Positions 36,862 to 45,797 of a stretch of DNA of 64,000 bases are shown here, one piece after another. The stretch comes from Providencia rettgeri. Its GTDB lineage: Bacteria > Pseudomonadota > Gammaproteobacteria > Enterobacterales > Enterobacteriaceae. The translations under genes were made by a program, and so were the position numbers. The notes under the pieces were generated by a model. That model saw only the letters and a program-made list of their open reading frames with translations. It was not told the origin of the DNA and did no database searches. The stretch's first letter is position 1; the number at the start of each line of letters is the position of its first letter. The stretch spans positions 248,001 to 312,000 of the forward strand of contig NZ_CP053896.1 of assembly GCF_013255915.1 (NCBI RefSeq), in the 5' to 3' direction.

Positions 36862-38271
36862 TTACACACTGTAGTACATTTCAAATTCGAGAGGGTGTGG
36901 CGCCATACGAACACGTTGGATGTCGGCACGGGTTAATTCGATATATGCATCGATAGCATCATTAGTGAATACGCCACCACGGGTTAAGAATTCACGGTCT
37001 TTATCTAATTCCGCTAATGCTTCGTCTAAAGAGCCAGAAACTGTTGGAATTTCTTTGGCTTCTTCTGGTGGTAAGTCATATAAATTTTTGTCCATCGCAT
37101 CACCAGGGTGGATCTTGTTAATGATGCCATCAAGGCCTGCCATTAACTGAGCCGCAAACGCTAAATATGGGTTAGCTGCTGGGTCTGGGAAGCGAACTTC
37201 AATACGGCGTGCTTTAGTGCTCGCAACGACTGGAATACGAATCGAAGCAGAGCGGTTACGTGCAGAATATGCCAACATTACAGGTGCTTCAAAGCCCGGA
37301 ACTAAGCGTTTGTATGAGTTAGTTGTTGGGTTAGTAAATGCGTTCAGTGCACGTGCATGTTTAATAATACCACCGATGTAGTACAGCGCCATTTCGGATA
37401 AACCGCCATATTTGTCACCTGCAAACAGGTTAACGCCACCTTTAGATAAAGACATATGGCAGTGCATACCAGAGCCGTTATCGCCCACTAAAGGTTTAGG
37501 CATAAAGGTGGCTGTTTTACCGTAGGCATGTGCAACATTGTGAACAACATATTTATAAATTTGAGTTTCATCCGCTTTTTTCGTCATAGTATTAAAGCGG
37601 GTCGCAACCTCGTTTTGGCCAGCTGTCGCCACTTCATGGTGGTGAGCTTCAACAACTAAGCCCATCTCTTCCATTGTGGTACACATGGCTGAACGTAGGT
37701 CTTGTGATGAATCAACCGGTGGAACTGGGAAATAACCGCCTTTTACTGCAGGGCGATGGCCTTTATTACCACCTTCGTATTTGGTTCCCGTATTCCATGC
37801 CGCTTCGATATCATCGATATGGTAGTAACTACCATGCATGTTGTTGCCAAAACGAATGTCATCAAAAACGAAAAATTCAGGTTCTGGTCCAAAGAGAACG
37901 ATATCGGCAATTCCACTTGAGCGCAGAAAATCTTCCGCACGTTTTGAAATTGAACGTGGATCTCTGTCATAACCTTGCATCGTGCCCGGCTCTAAAATAT
38001 CGCAGCGAATGATCAACGTGATATCGGCAAAGAACGGGTCTAACATTGCAGTTGATGGGTCTGGCATTAATACCATGTCTGACTCATTGATGCCTTTCCA
38101 GCCACCAATAGATGAACCATCAAACATCTGGCCTTCTTCAAAGAAGTCTTCGTCAACTTGATGAGCAGGGATAGTGATGTGTTGCTCTTTACCTTTAGTG
38201 TCGGTAAAACGCAGATCAATAAATCTAACATTGTGCTCTTTAATTAACGATAAAACATGTTCAGCGGACAT
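36862..38271 (-). CDS. glnA: Glutamine synthetase, type I (GlnA)
   Basis: The 469-residue protein, same length as E. coli GlnA, forms a dodecamer that makes glutamine from glutamate, ammonia and ATP. Visible features: the N-terminal beta-grasp domain, [11 protein letters not shown], the metal and substrate residues in [10 protein letters not shown] and [19 protein letters not shown], and the adenylylation tyrosine in [10 protein letters not shown]. The ATG at 38271 gives the family N terminus [10 protein letters not shown]. Controlled by a sigma-54 promoter with two NtrC enhancer sites upstream. Confidence 0.98.
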   Translation of the reverse strand: MSAEHVLSLIKEHNVRFIDLRFTDTKGKEQHITIPAHQVDEDFFEEGQMFDGSSIGGWKGINESDMVLMPDPSTAMLDPFFADITLIIRCDILEPGTMQGYDRDPRSISKRAEDFLRSSGIADIVLFGPEPEFFVFDDIRFGNNMHGSYYHIDDIEAAWNTGTKYEGGNKGHRPAVKGGYFPVPPVDSSQDLRSAMCTTMEEMGLVVEAHHHEVATAGQNEVATRFNTMTKKADETQIYKYVVHNVAHAYGKTATFMPKPLVGDNGSGMHCHMSLSKGGVNLFAGDKYGGLSEMALYYIGGIIKHARALNAFTNPTTNSYKRLVPGFEAPVMLAYSARNRSASIRIPVVASTKARRIEVRFPDPAANPYLAFAAQLMAGLDGIINKIHPGDAMDKNLYDLPPEEAKEIPTVSGSLDEALAELDKDREFLTRGGVFTNDAIDAYIELTRADIQRVRMAPHPLEFEMYYSV

Positions 38272-38390
38272 CTCGGCTCTCCTGGTCGGGTCTAATCAAC
38301 AAATCACAGGCTATCATATTGATAATATGTTTGTTGTTTGTCTGGCGTGTTAGTCATATATAAATAGGTAGCACGCGCTCTATAAATAGA

Positions 38391-38409
38391 TAAGCGAAAA
38401 GCGTGCCAA
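38391..38409 (-). promoter_or_regulatory. Sigma-54 promoter of glnA
   Basis: Minus-strand TTGGCACGCTTTTCGCTTA has the -24 TGGCAC and -12 TTCGCTT boxes with a 5-bp spacer, very close to E. coli glnAp2. It gives nitrogen-regulated expression through NtrC. Confidence 0.88.
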
Positions 38410-38480
38410 CTTTTTAATTATAGTAAATACTGATTGTTACGAAGGAATGTCAATCGATTGAGTTAAAAATAGGCCTGAAT

Positions 38481-38528
38481 TGCACTGTTTTGGTGCTTCT
38501 TGTTGGATGCTTGCACTATTTTGGTGCT
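38481..38528. promoter_or_regulatory. Two NtrC enhancer sites upstream of glnA
   Basis: TGCACTGTTTTGGTGCT (38481-38497) and TGCACTATTTTGGTGCT (38512-38528) are strong NtrC sites with centres 31 bp apart. Their distances from the sigma-54 promoter (about -107 and -138) match the E. coli glnA enhancer layout. Confidence 0.9.
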
Positions 38529-38714
38529 AATTTAAACGCGGATCATTTATGTCATGCATTCATAATAAATGTAATATTTTATGTTCTTTGCTTATGTCAG
38601 TATTAATAAAGATATATTTGAGCAACATTTAGAGTTGAATCTAAATATATTTTTTGCACTTTACATAATACTCATGTGAAAAAGTGACGACATAGTTAAT
38701 GGGGGAATAAATAT

Positions 38715-38996
38715 ATGGCAAGATCTCAAGGTTGGGCACCACCACTAGTATGGGGACCGTGGGTTAATCTCCATACGCACGTAGGGAATAGCGCTTATAC
38801 TGTTTCATTTAATGCAGTATCAAGTCTGCAATCAACATTTGATGCTGAAATACAATATGTAACCAATTCAGGTGATAGAACCATTCACACTATGGGGCCA
38901 GGCTCATATAGAATTAATGGAAATAATGGGGCAGGACAAGACCGAATTAGGTTTAAGAGCCATCCAGTCGGGCTGACGATAGAGGTCAGGTACTAA
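38715..38996 (+). CDS. Unrecognised small protein, 93 residues
   Basis: I do not recognise this gene. It has a good ribosome binding site (gggggaat) and ATG. The product has no cysteine, no signal peptide and no membrane segment; it starts with a Trp/Pro-rich stretch (GWAPPLVWGPWVNLHTHVG) and continues with alternating polar and hydrophobic residues suggestive of a beta-sandwich. It lies in the glnA-typA gap, which in E. coli holds no such gene, and converges on the lipoprotein gene at 39022. Codon use looks ordinary. It may be a recently acquired or lineage-specific gene. Confidence 0.6.
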   Translation: MARSQGWAPPLVWGPWVNLHTHVGNSAYTVSFNAVSSLQSTFDAEIQYVTNSGDRTIHTMGPGSYRINGNNGAGQDRIRFKSHPVGLTIEVRY

Positions 38997-39021
38997 ATAT
39001 AAAAGTTGCTTCATGCTAACT

Positions 39022-39420
39022 TTAATTATTCATCAAAGATTTAAATAAATCTAAATTAGATTGATTATTTAGATTTTGATAAAAACCATCATCTAATGAA
39101 TGGATGTTTCCTAAATGAATATCTTTTTGAATAAGAACGTTGTTAAAATAAACATTCATTTTTTCATTTTTATTTTTTGTTAGAAACTCATATAATTTAG
39201 GTCGGCAATTATTTGTATTGCTAAGCGTTATAAAAACAGTATGTTCATTATTTTTTGATTCATCCTGATATGATTCGATACACTCTTTATCTAATTGAAA
39301 AGATGAATTATTTGTAGAGTAAGATAAAATGTTATCGCTTTTAATTTTGCAACTAATGAGCGATAGTCCCGTTATAATTGCGATAGATGAAACAAAAAAA
39401 ATTTTTTTTGAATTGTTCAT
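39022..39420 (-). CDS. Unrecognised small lipoprotein, 132 residues
   Basis: The N terminus is a lipoprotein signal (SSIAIITGLSLISC with lipobox LISC), so the mature protein should be lipid-anchored in the envelope. The rest is Asn/Lys/Asp-rich with two further cysteines (DKECIES, NNCRPK) that may form a disulfide, and no known domain was recognised. It is convergent with the 93-residue gene, AT-rich and unlike neighbouring housekeeping genes. No function is proposed. Confidence 0.6.
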   Translation of the reverse strand: MNNSKKIFFVSSIAIITGLSLISCKIKSDNILSYSTNNSSFQLDKECIESYQDESKNNEHTVFITLSNTNNCRPKLYEFLTKNKNEKMNVYFNNVLIQKDIHLGNIHSLDDGFYQNLNNQSNLDLFKSLMNN

Positions 39421-39526
39421 AAATGTTATTATTATTCCAAAGGCTAAATTTTTTTATAATATATACCATAAACAGAAAATTTCATGTTATTTATTCTGAT
39501 GTGCGAGAGGAGTAGAACTCGTATAT

Positions 39527-39559
39527 ATAAAGAAAGCCCATATAACAAAGAATATGGGC
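39527..39559 (-). terminator. Terminator of the YqjI-like regulator gene
   Basis: Minus-strand GCCCATAT-tctttgtt-ATATGGGC followed by tttctttat, just downstream of the regulator stop codon. Confidence 0.78.
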
Positions 39560-39567
39560 CTCTTGCA

Positions 39568-40377
39568 TTATTCATCATCGCTATTGGTTAATAACGTATT
39601 CACTTCTTCAATCTGTTTTACTGCATCATTGATGATTGAGGCAATTTGGCGAGTTTGCTCTTCATTTAGCTGTTTTAAAACCATTTTGTGACGTAATAAA
39701 GCTTTAAAGCGACTGACTGCCACCTCAATGTCTTCTGCTAAATTACTGCCTTGTTGCATATCACGTGCTTTTGCCAGCTTACGAGCAATAACCGCTTCAA
39801 TTTCTTTATTTTGAGCTAGATGGGCAGAGCCTTCAGGTGTAATCGTAAAACTTTTGCGATTGCGTTCAACAATCTGAGACTCCAAGAAACCTTGTTCTTC
39901 AAGCAGTGTTAGCGTTGGGTAAATAACCCCCGGGCTAGGAACATACAAGCCATTTGAGGCTTCTTGAATATCTTTGATAATTTCGTAGCCATAGCTTGGT
40001 TTTTTAGCGACTAACGAGAGTACCATAATATGAAGATCGCCATGGTCGAATAAACGACGAAGGCCTTTACCTCTTCCACGGCCTCTTTGGTTGTCATCAC
40101 CATGGCCTCGACCATGACGGCCTTCGCCGTGGCAGCGTTCACCGTGCCCATGACCATGACGGCCTTCGCCGTGGCAGCGTTCACCGTGCCCATGACCATG
40201 ACGGCCTTCACCGTGGCAGCGTTCACCGTACCCATGACCATGACGGCCTTCGCCGTGGCAGTGCTCGTCGTGTCCATGACTATGACGGTCTTCATTGTGA
40301 CAACATCCACCGCGGTGGCCATGTTGATTTTCATCATGGCGTGCATAATATACATGACGACAAGATTTAATTAGCAT
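39568..40377 (-). CDS. yqjI: PadR-family metal-responsive regulator, YqjI (NfeR)-like, with His-rich repeats
   Basis: The 269-residue protein has a long N-terminal His/Gly/Cys/Arg-rich region (residues 1-105) and a PadR winged-helix domain (about 108-190: LHIMVLSLVAKKPSYGYEII, SPGVIYPTLTLLEEQGFL) plus a C-terminal helical dimerisation region. E. coli YqjI (207) is an iron/nickel-responsive repressor with a shorter His-rich N terminus. Here the N terminus holds several 14-residue repeats of the GERCHGEGRHGHGH type, encoded by 42-bp DNA repeats at about 40111-40302, which explains the extra length. Three operators lie upstream. The flavoreductase partner gene nfeF (yqjH) is not adjacent. Confidence 0.85.
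   Translation of the reverse strand: MLIKSCRHVYYARHDENQHGHRGGCCHNEDRHSHGHDEHCHGEGRHGHGYGERCHGEGRHGHGHGERCHGEGRHGHGHGERCHGEGRHGRGHGDDNQRGRGRGKGLRRLFDHGDLHIMVLSLVAKKPSYGYEIIKDIQEASNGLYVPSPGVIYPTLTLLEEQGFLESQIVERNRKSFTITPEGSAHLAQNKEIEAVIARKLAKARDMQQGSNLAEDIEVAVSRFKALLRHKMVLKQLNEEQTRQIASIINDAVKQIEEVNTLLTNSDDE
40111..40302 (-). repeat. In-frame 42-bp tandem repeats inside the regulator gene
   Basis: The word accatgacgg recurs at 40111, 40153, 40195 and 40237, and a diverged form at 40279, each exactly 42 bp apart. The first copies are nearly identical. Since 42 is divisible by 3, copy-number change would keep the reading frame and only change the number of His/Cys metal-binding units. Confidence 0.88.
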
Positions 40378-40400
40378 ATAGTTACTCCTTAGTTTGTAAC

Positions 40401-40476
40401 TTTAGATATATCGAATTTATTTTATGGTTTTACTATATTTAGATATATCTAATTAGTCAATTTAGATATATCTAAA
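40401..40476. promoter_or_regulatory. Triple palindromic operator of the YqjI-like regulator
   Basis: The palindrome tttagatatatctaaa is present at 40461-40476 (perfect), 40438-40453 (one change at the end) and 40401-40416 (tttagatatatcgaat). Repeated sites of this kind directly upstream of a PadR gene indicate autoregulation; similar TATATCTAA-type sites are known from E. coli yqjI. Confidence 0.8.
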
Positions 40477-40810
40477 TAATGCAAAAAGATATTTAAACTG
40501 GCAGTTAAGAAAGAAAGTCTATTTTTTGTTCTTTTTTTGGGCTGCGAATATTAAGTTTTTAGCGTATTATTCTGTCACTTCGTGGTTTCGCAGAGATGAT
40601 GCTCATTATTTTGTGAGGGAATCTGGCACTGTTACGCAACTGAATGTTTTTTCGCTAAAAACTTTTTATACAGTGATGGGTTTCACATTTATTCCACTTG
40701 TGCGGAAAAACGTGTAAAATAACAGCAAATTAACGTAGAAAGTATGCTTTGGGTGTGAATAACGGCTCAGTAAGCATATTCCTTTCCTGTCAATTAAACG
40801 GTAAAAATCC

Positions 40811-42634
40811 TTGTCAATTCAAAATTTAAGAAACATCGCCATCATCGCTCACGTTGACCATGGCAAGACCACACTGGTTGGTAAATTATTGCAGCAATCA
40901 GGCACGTTCGGTGAACGTGAAACTGTTGATGAGCGTGTTATGGACTCCAATGACTTGGAGAAAGAGCGTGGTATTACTATCCTTGCTAAAAATACCGCTA
41001 TCCAATGGAATGGTTATCATATCAATATCGTAGACACCCCAGGTCACGCCGATTTCGGTGGTGAGGTTGAGCGCGTTATGTCTATGGTTGACTGCGTACT
41101 GCTGGTTGTTGATGCGATGGATGGCCCAATGCCACAAACTCGTTTCGTAACGCAAAAAGCGTTCGACCACGGTTTACGTCCTATTGTTGTTATCAATAAA
41201 GTTGACCGCCCAGGCGCACGCCCTGATTGGGTTGTTGATCAAGTATTCGACTTATTCGTGAACTTAGGTGCAACGGATGAGCAACTCGATTTCCCTATTG
41301 TTTATGCATCTGCATTAAACGGTATCGCAGGCCTTGACCACGAAAACATGGCTGAAGACATGACTCCACTGTATGAAGCGATTGTGGAACATGTTGCACC
41401 ACCAGCAGTGGATATCGACGGTCCATTCCAAATGCAAGTTTCGCAATTGGATTACAACAGCTATTTAGGTGTTATCGGTATCGGCCGTATCAAACGTGGT
41501 GTTGTTAAGCCTAACCAACAAGTAACAGTTATCGATAGCGAAGGTAAAACTCGTAACGGTAAAATTGGTAAAGTTCTGACTCACTTAGGTTTAGAGCGTA
41601 TTGATTCACAACAAGCTGAAGCGGGTGATATCGTTGCTCTGACAGGTTTAGGTGAACTGAACATTTCTGACACCATTTGCCAAGTCGGTAGCGTTGAAGC
41701 ATTGCCTGCGTTAGCGGTTGATGAGCCAACAGTTAGCATGTTCTATTGTGTTAATACCTCACCATTCTGCGGTAAAGAAGGTAAGTTCGTGACTTCACGT
41801 CAGATCCTTGACCGCTTGAATAAAGAATTGGTTCACAACGTTGCACTGCGTGTTGAAGAAACTCAAGATCCAGACGCATTCCGTGTTTCTGGTCGTGGTG
41901 AGCTTCACTTATCTGTTCTGATTGAAAACATGCGTCGTGAAGGTTTCGAATTAGCAGTATCGCGTCCAAAAGTTATCATTCGTGAAATCGATGGCCGTAA
42001 ACAAGAGCCATTCGAACAAGTGACTTTAGACGTTGAAGAACAGCACCAAGGCGACATCATGAAAGCTTTAGGTGAGCGTAAAGGTGACCTGCGCGACATG
42101 ATGCCAGACGGTAAAGGCCGCGTACGTCTTGACTACGTGATCCCAAGCCGTGGTCTGATTGGCTTCCGTACTGAATTCATGACAATGACATCAGGTACTG
42201 GTTTACTGTATTCAACATTCAGTCATTACGATGATGTTCGCCCAGGCGAAATCGGCGGCCGCCAAAACGGTGTTCTGATCTCCAATGGTCAAGGTAAAGC
42301 AGTTGCTTATGCGCTATACAGCCTGCAAGACCGCGGTAAGCTGTTCTTAGGTCACGGTGCTGAAGTGTATGAAGGTCAAATCATCGGTATTCACTCACGT
42401 TCTAACGACTTAACCGTTAACTGCTTAACGGGTAAAAAACTGACTAACATGCGTGCGTCAGGTACTGATGAAGCAACAACACTGTCACCACCAATTAAAA
42501 TGACTCTGGAACAAGCACTAGAGTTCATTGATGATGACGAGTTAGTTGAAGTGACTCCGCAGTCTATCCGTCTGCGTAAACGCCACTTGACTGAGAACGA
42601 TCGCCGTCGTGCAAACCGTTCTAAAGAAGACTAA
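40811..42634 (+). CDS. typA: Ribosome-associated GTPase TypA/BipA
   Basis: The 607-residue translational GTPase is highly similar to E. coli BipA. It has G-domain motifs AHVDHGKTT (G1), ERGITI (G2), [10 protein letters not shown] (G3), NKVDRPGA (G4) and SALNG (G5), followed by EF-G-like domains and the BipA-specific C-terminal domain ([17 protein letters not shown]). It acts on ribosomes in 50S assembly at low temperature and under stress. The only start giving the family N terminus ([19 protein letters not shown]) is TTG at 40811, with a weak ribosome binding site. A strong terminator follows. Confidence 0.96.
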   Translation: MSIQNLRNIAIIAHVDHGKTTLVGKLLQQSGTFGERETVDERVMDSNDLEKERGITILAKNTAIQWNGYHINIVDTPGHADFGGEVERVMSMVDCVLLVVDAMDGPMPQTRFVTQKAFDHGLRPIVVINKVDRPGARPDWVVDQVFDLFVNLGATDEQLDFPIVYASALNGIAGLDHENMAEDMTPLYEAIVEHVAPPAVDIDGPFQMQVSQLDYNSYLGVIGIGRIKRGVVKPNQQVTVIDSEGKTRNGKIGKVLTHLGLERIDSQQAEAGDIVALTGLGELNISDTICQVGSVEALPALAVDEPTVSMFYCVNTSPFCGKEGKFVTSRQILDRLNKELVHNVALRVEETQDPDAFRVSGRGELHLSVLIENMRREGFELAVSRPKVIIREIDGRKQEPFEQVTLDVEEQHQGDIMKALGERKGDLRDMMPDGKGRVRLDYVIPSRGLIGFRTEFMTMTSGTGLLYSTFSHYDDVRPGEIGGRQNGVLISNGQGKAVAYALYSLQDRGKLFLGHGAEVYEGQIIGIHSRSNDLTVNCLTGKKLTNMRASGTDEATTLSPPIKMTLEQALEFIDDDELVEVTPQSIRLRKRHLTENDRRRANRSKED

Positions 42635-42678
42635 TTATCGTTACGTGATGTTGTTGATTACGTCATTGTAGTTATCCA

Positions 42679-42710
42679 GTAAGGCGCCGAAAGGCGCCTT
42701 ACTTATTTAT
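42679..42710 (+). terminator. Rho-independent terminator of typA
   Basis: GTAAGGCGCC-gaaa-GGCGCCTTAC is a perfect 10-bp stem with a GAAA tetraloop, followed by ttatttat. Confidence 0.85.
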
Positions 42711-42715
42711 AAGGT

Positions 42716-43318
42716 TTATAATGTCTTGTCTTTTTTCATAAAATACAGCGACGAAATAAACAGTCCGATAATTAAAGGGATTTCGTATAATTCTTCGATA
42801 AGGCTTTGTAGTTCAGAATGATATAGGAAAACTGAACTGAGAAATCTATGGTGTTCAACACTATCTGAAATCACAAAAGCGCACAGGGTCAGTAGTAGGC
42901 TCCAAAGTGGAATAGCTGTGTTTTTTAGGTGAAAAATAATACTTTTTCTTAATGAAGAAGCAAATAGCATCAAAACTAAACTGCCAATCAAGATGATAGA
43001 AATTAGCCTGAAGTAAGAGTGATCCAGATTAGGAAAAAATTCACGCCCCCAATTTATTCCTCTGCCAAATAATGTTACCCACCAGATAGTTGCCCACACC
43101 CAAAATAATTTCATTCCCTGATTTTTTTGCTGTAATGGTTTCATATAAAACCAAGTGAAAATGGCACTGATAATTAGAATAATAGATTGAAAATGTTCAA
43201 TAATTTTTGTTGTAAGGTCGATATTAAAATCCAGAGGGATAGTATTAAATAATGGAATTAAAAATAAGCTTCCCCACAGAATAGCAATCGGCCAAGAGAT
43301 TGTTTTATCTATTTTCAT
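42716..43318 (-). CDS. Unrecognised inner-membrane protein, 200 residues
   Basis: I do not recognise a family. The protein is very hydrophobic, with about five to six membrane segments (for example WPIAILWGSLFLIPLF near the N terminus and IPLIIGLFISSLYFM near the C terminus), separated by short charged loops; the C terminus KKDKTL is basic. It occupies the typA-yihX gap and is transcribed against both neighbours. A 350-bp gap on its upstream side contains no recognised gene. It may be a lineage-specific membrane protein. Confidence 0.65.
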   Translation of the reverse strand: MKIDKTISWPIAILWGSLFLIPLFNTIPLDFNIDLTTKIIEHFQSIILIISAIFTWFYMKPLQQKNQGMKLFWVWATIWWVTLFGRGINWGREFFPNLDHSYFRLISIILIGSLVLMLFASSLRKSIIFHLKNTAIPLWSLLLTLCAFVISDSVEHHRFLSSVFLYHSELQSLIEELYEIPLIIGLFISSLYFMKKDKTL

Positions 43319-43669
43319 AGTATGACTTTTATATTTTAAGATTTATTTATTACTGATATCGGATAGATATCAGCTCACATTGCTTGTGGCATGGCTTGCT
43401 ACGTAAAAACTATTATGCAAAAAGCGTATGGAGGGACTTAACATTTAGTATCAAAAACCGATAGTGCTGTGTGAAATAGCACCTTTGGGATAAAAAGCGT
43501 TTTCTCATTAATGGAACAAATCGTCTGGTTTGTTGTTCATTAATTGCGCTAAGTGTGGATTGCTTAATCGATAAATTGACAAAATAACGTGAATTATCAC
43601 TAATTAGGGCTGTTCAGTTGCGTGAATAATGATTAAAGTAAATTTAGTGAATAACAATGAGGAAAATTT
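43319..43669. other. Intergenic region between the membrane protein gene and yihX
   Basis: This 351-bp region holds the divergent promoters of both neighbours. A small inverted repeat, gtgct ... agcac (around 43463-43482), was seen; no RNA gene, riboswitch or repeat-family element was recognised. gaggaaa lies just before the yihX ATG. Confidence 0.35.
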
Positions 43670-44284
43670 ATGCTGTATATCTTCGATATGGGTAATGTGA
43701 TTATTGATATCGACTTTAATCGTGTATTTGATAAATGGTCTGAACTCAGTGGTACACCAAGTGAAGAGATCAAATCACGGTTTACTTTTGGTAATATCTT
43801 TCAATTACATGAGTGTGGAAAAATTTCAGACATCGAGTTTGCTGAGCTGCTTTGTGAAGAAATGGACATCACTCTAAGCTTTGAAGACTTTGCTGAAGGC
43901 TGGCACGCTATTTTTATTTCGTTAAGACCTGAAGTCATTGATATTATGGAACGCCTGCGTGAGCAAGGGCACCGAGTGGTGGTTTTATCGAATACCAACC
44001 GTCTACATCTAGACTACTGGCCAGCACACTACCCAGAAATTGCAGCCTCCTCCGATTTCCTATATCTGTCCCAAGATTTAGGCATGCGTAAGCCTGATCC
44101 TGAAATCTACAAATATGTACTGCAATCAGAAGAGTTTGATGCTGCAGATGCTATTTTCTTTGATGATGTCGAAGAAAATGTAAAAGCCGCAGAATCCCTT
44201 GGTATTCGTAGTATTCATGTTGTGGATAAAGACACCATTCCTGAATATTTTCGCACTTACGATTTTAGTGCAGAAGTTGAATAA
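43670..44284 (+). CDS. yihX: HAD-like glucose-1-phosphate phosphatase YihX
   Basis: The 204-residue soluble protein (E. coli YihX 199) has HAD motifs: motif I FDMGNVI with the catalytic Asp6, motif II VVLSNTNRLH, motif III Lys in LGMRKPDPEIY and motif IV FFDDVEENV. In E. coli it releases glucose from alpha-glucose 1-phosphate. It is followed by dtd and fabY as in E. coli, but the yihY gene that separates them there is missing. Confidence 0.9.
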   Translation: MLYIFDMGNVIIDIDFNRVFDKWSELSGTPSEEIKSRFTFGNIFQLHECGKISDIEFAELLCEEMDITLSFEDFAEGWHAIFISLRPEVIDIMERLREQGHRVVVLSNTNRLHLDYWPAHYPEIAASSDFLYLSQDLGMRKPDPEIYKYVLQSEEFDAADAIFFDDVEENVKAAESLGIRSIHVVDKDTIPEYFRTYDFSAEVE

Positions 44285-44301
44285 CATCCTGATTTTATAG
44301 T

Positions 44302-44332
44302 GGGGCAACGGCTAACGTTGCTCCATCTTTTT
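44302..44332 (+). terminator. Weak terminator between yihX and dtd
   Basis: ggggcaacg-gctaa-cgttgctcc (one wobble pair) followed by atcttttt. It could partly uncouple yihX from dtd-fabY. Confidence 0.55.
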
Positions 44333-44345
44333 GTAAAGAGTCATC

Positions 44346-44783
44346 ATGATTGCATTAATCCAAAGAGTCACTCATGCGAGTGTGGCTGTTGATCAGAAAA
44401 TAGTAGGGCAAATAAATGCTGGGTTGTTGGTTTTGCTTGGCGTTGAAAAAGATGATGATGAGCAGAAAGCCAAACGTTTGTGTGAAAAAGTACTGGGCTA
44501 CCGTATTTTTAGTGATGAACAAGGGAAAATGAATCTCAATGTTCAACAGGCGGGAGGCAGCCTTTTGGTCGTTTCTCAATTTACTTTAGCAGCTGACACT
44601 AAAAAAGGTATGCGGCCTAGCTTTTCAGGGGGAGCAGAGCCTGAAAGAGCGGATGCTTTGTACCAATACTTCGTTGAACAGAGCCGCCAACAAGGGGTTG
44701 AAACACAAACCGGTGAGTTTGCCGCTGACATGCAAGTGAATTTAACCAATGATGGCCCTGTTACCTTCTGGCTACAAGTGTGA
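44346..44783 (+). CDS. dtd: D-aminoacyl-tRNA deacylase Dtd
   Basis: The 145-residue protein has the family's two signature motifs, [17 protein letters not shown] (active-site SQxxL) and [10 protein letters not shown] (Gly-cisPro-like NxGP(V/F)T). It removes D-amino acids from mischarged tRNA. Length equals E. coli Dtd. It is followed 23 bp later by fabY with a strong ribosome binding site, so the two are probably co-transcribed. Confidence 0.96.
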   Translation: MIALIQRVTHASVAVDQKIVGQINAGLLVLLGVEKDDDEQKAKRLCEKVLGYRIFSDEQGKMNLNVQQAGGSLLVVSQFTLAADTKKGMRPSFSGGAEPERADALYQYFVEQSRQQGVETQTGEFAADMQVNLTNDGPVTFWLQV

Positions 44784-44806
44784 GTTCATTTTTAAAGGGG
44801 GAAGCG

Positions 44807-45721
44807 ATGTACCATTTACGTACACCGAAAGATGATATTGAATTTGCAACTTACTACCATTTTCGCTGGGAAATGTTGCGAAAACCGTTTAATCAACCCC
44901 TAGGTTCAGAAAAAGATGGTTATGATTTAACCGCACACCATCAAATGGTCGTGGATGATAAAAACCGTATTCTTGCCATTGGTCGCTTATATATCAATGC
45001 TGACAACGAGGGAGCAATCCGTTTTTTAGCCGTTAACCCTGCCATGCAAGGTAAAGGACTCGGTAAATTGATTATCATGGCCCTAGAGTCCGTTGCACGC
45101 CAAGAAGGCGTCAAACGCATCGTATCCAGTGTTCGTGAAGAAGCAGTACCCTTTTTCGATAAAATGGGCTTTGAGAACCGTGGGCAAGTTGCTGGGCAGT
45201 TAAAAACACCTGTGCGCCATTACTTGATGATCAAACCCATTGAGACATTAGACCAAATTCTACATCGTCCAGACTGGTGTGGTGAGTTACAACAAGCTTG
45301 GTATAAGTATATTCCATTAAGCGAAAAAATGGGTGTCCGAATCGACCAATACACGGGGACTCGTTTTATTACTACCATGCCGGAGGCGGGCAATCAAAAC
45401 CCCCATGAAACGATTTTTGCAGGGAGCCAATTTTCATTAGCCACACTGACAGGATGGGGGCTGATTTGGCTGTTAATGCAAGAACACCAGCTTGGTGGCG
45501 ATATTGTATTGGTCGATGCCAGTATTCGTTATGGTAAACCTGTAAGTGGCAGGCCTACAGCAACTGCGGACTTAGCTAATATGAGCGGTGACCTTGACCG
45601 TTTAGCTCGGGGTAGCAAAGCGCGAGTAAAACTGAAAGTCGAAGTCAGTAACCCCGATGGTAAAGTGGGCGCTGTATTCAGTGGTGTCTATATGGTGTTA
45701 CCTGTAGAGCCCGCAAAGTAA
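44807..45721 (+). CDS. fabY: FabY-type acetyl-CoA:ACP initiation enzyme (YiiD)
   Basis: The 304-residue protein has two domains: an N-terminal GNAT acetyltransferase (about 1-145, with acetyl-CoA motif QGKGLG) and a C-terminal hot-dog thioesterase-like YiiD_C domain (about 155-300, [20 protein letters not shown]). E. coli FabY (YiiD) can start fatty acid synthesis when FabH is missing. The ATG at 44807 is chosen because aaaggggga at 44794-44802 precedes it and MYHLRTP matches the family; the upstream in-frame GTG at 44780 lies within dtd. Confidence 0.88.
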   Translation: MYHLRTPKDDIEFATYYHFRWEMLRKPFNQPLGSEKDGYDLTAHHQMVVDDKNRILAIGRLYINADNEGAIRFLAVNPAMQGKGLGKLIIMALESVARQEGVKRIVSSVREEAVPFFDKMGFENRGQVAGQLKTPVRHYLMIKPIETLDQILHRPDWCGELQQAWYKYIPLSEKMGVRIDQYTGTRFITTMPEAGNQNPHETIFAGSQFSLATLTGWGLIWLLMQEHQLGGDIVLVDASIRYGKPVSGRPTATADLANMSGDLDRLARGSKARVKLKVEVSNPDGKVGAVFSGVYMVLPVEPAK

Positions 45722-45749
45722 CGTTGTTTATTGAAAATTAAAAGATAAA

Positions 45750-45780
45750 GGCAGGTATGATTGACCTGCCTTTTGTATTT
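45750..45780 (+). terminator. Rho-independent terminator of dtd-fabY
   Basis: GGCAGGT-atgattg-ACCTGCC followed by ttttgtattt. Confidence 0.82.
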
Positions 45781-45797
45781 CTATGGATTGATAGTTT

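Noticed and set aside
40087-40374. Plus-strand reading frame of 95 codons, low complexity
   Set aside because: It is the mirror of the His-rich repeats of the regulator gene on the other strand; low-complexity Thr/Met/Ala composition is typical of an antisense shadow.
40526-40717. Short plus-strand frame before typA
   Set aside because: Lies in the typA leader, no ribosome binding site or recognisable product; composition looks like non-coding DNA.
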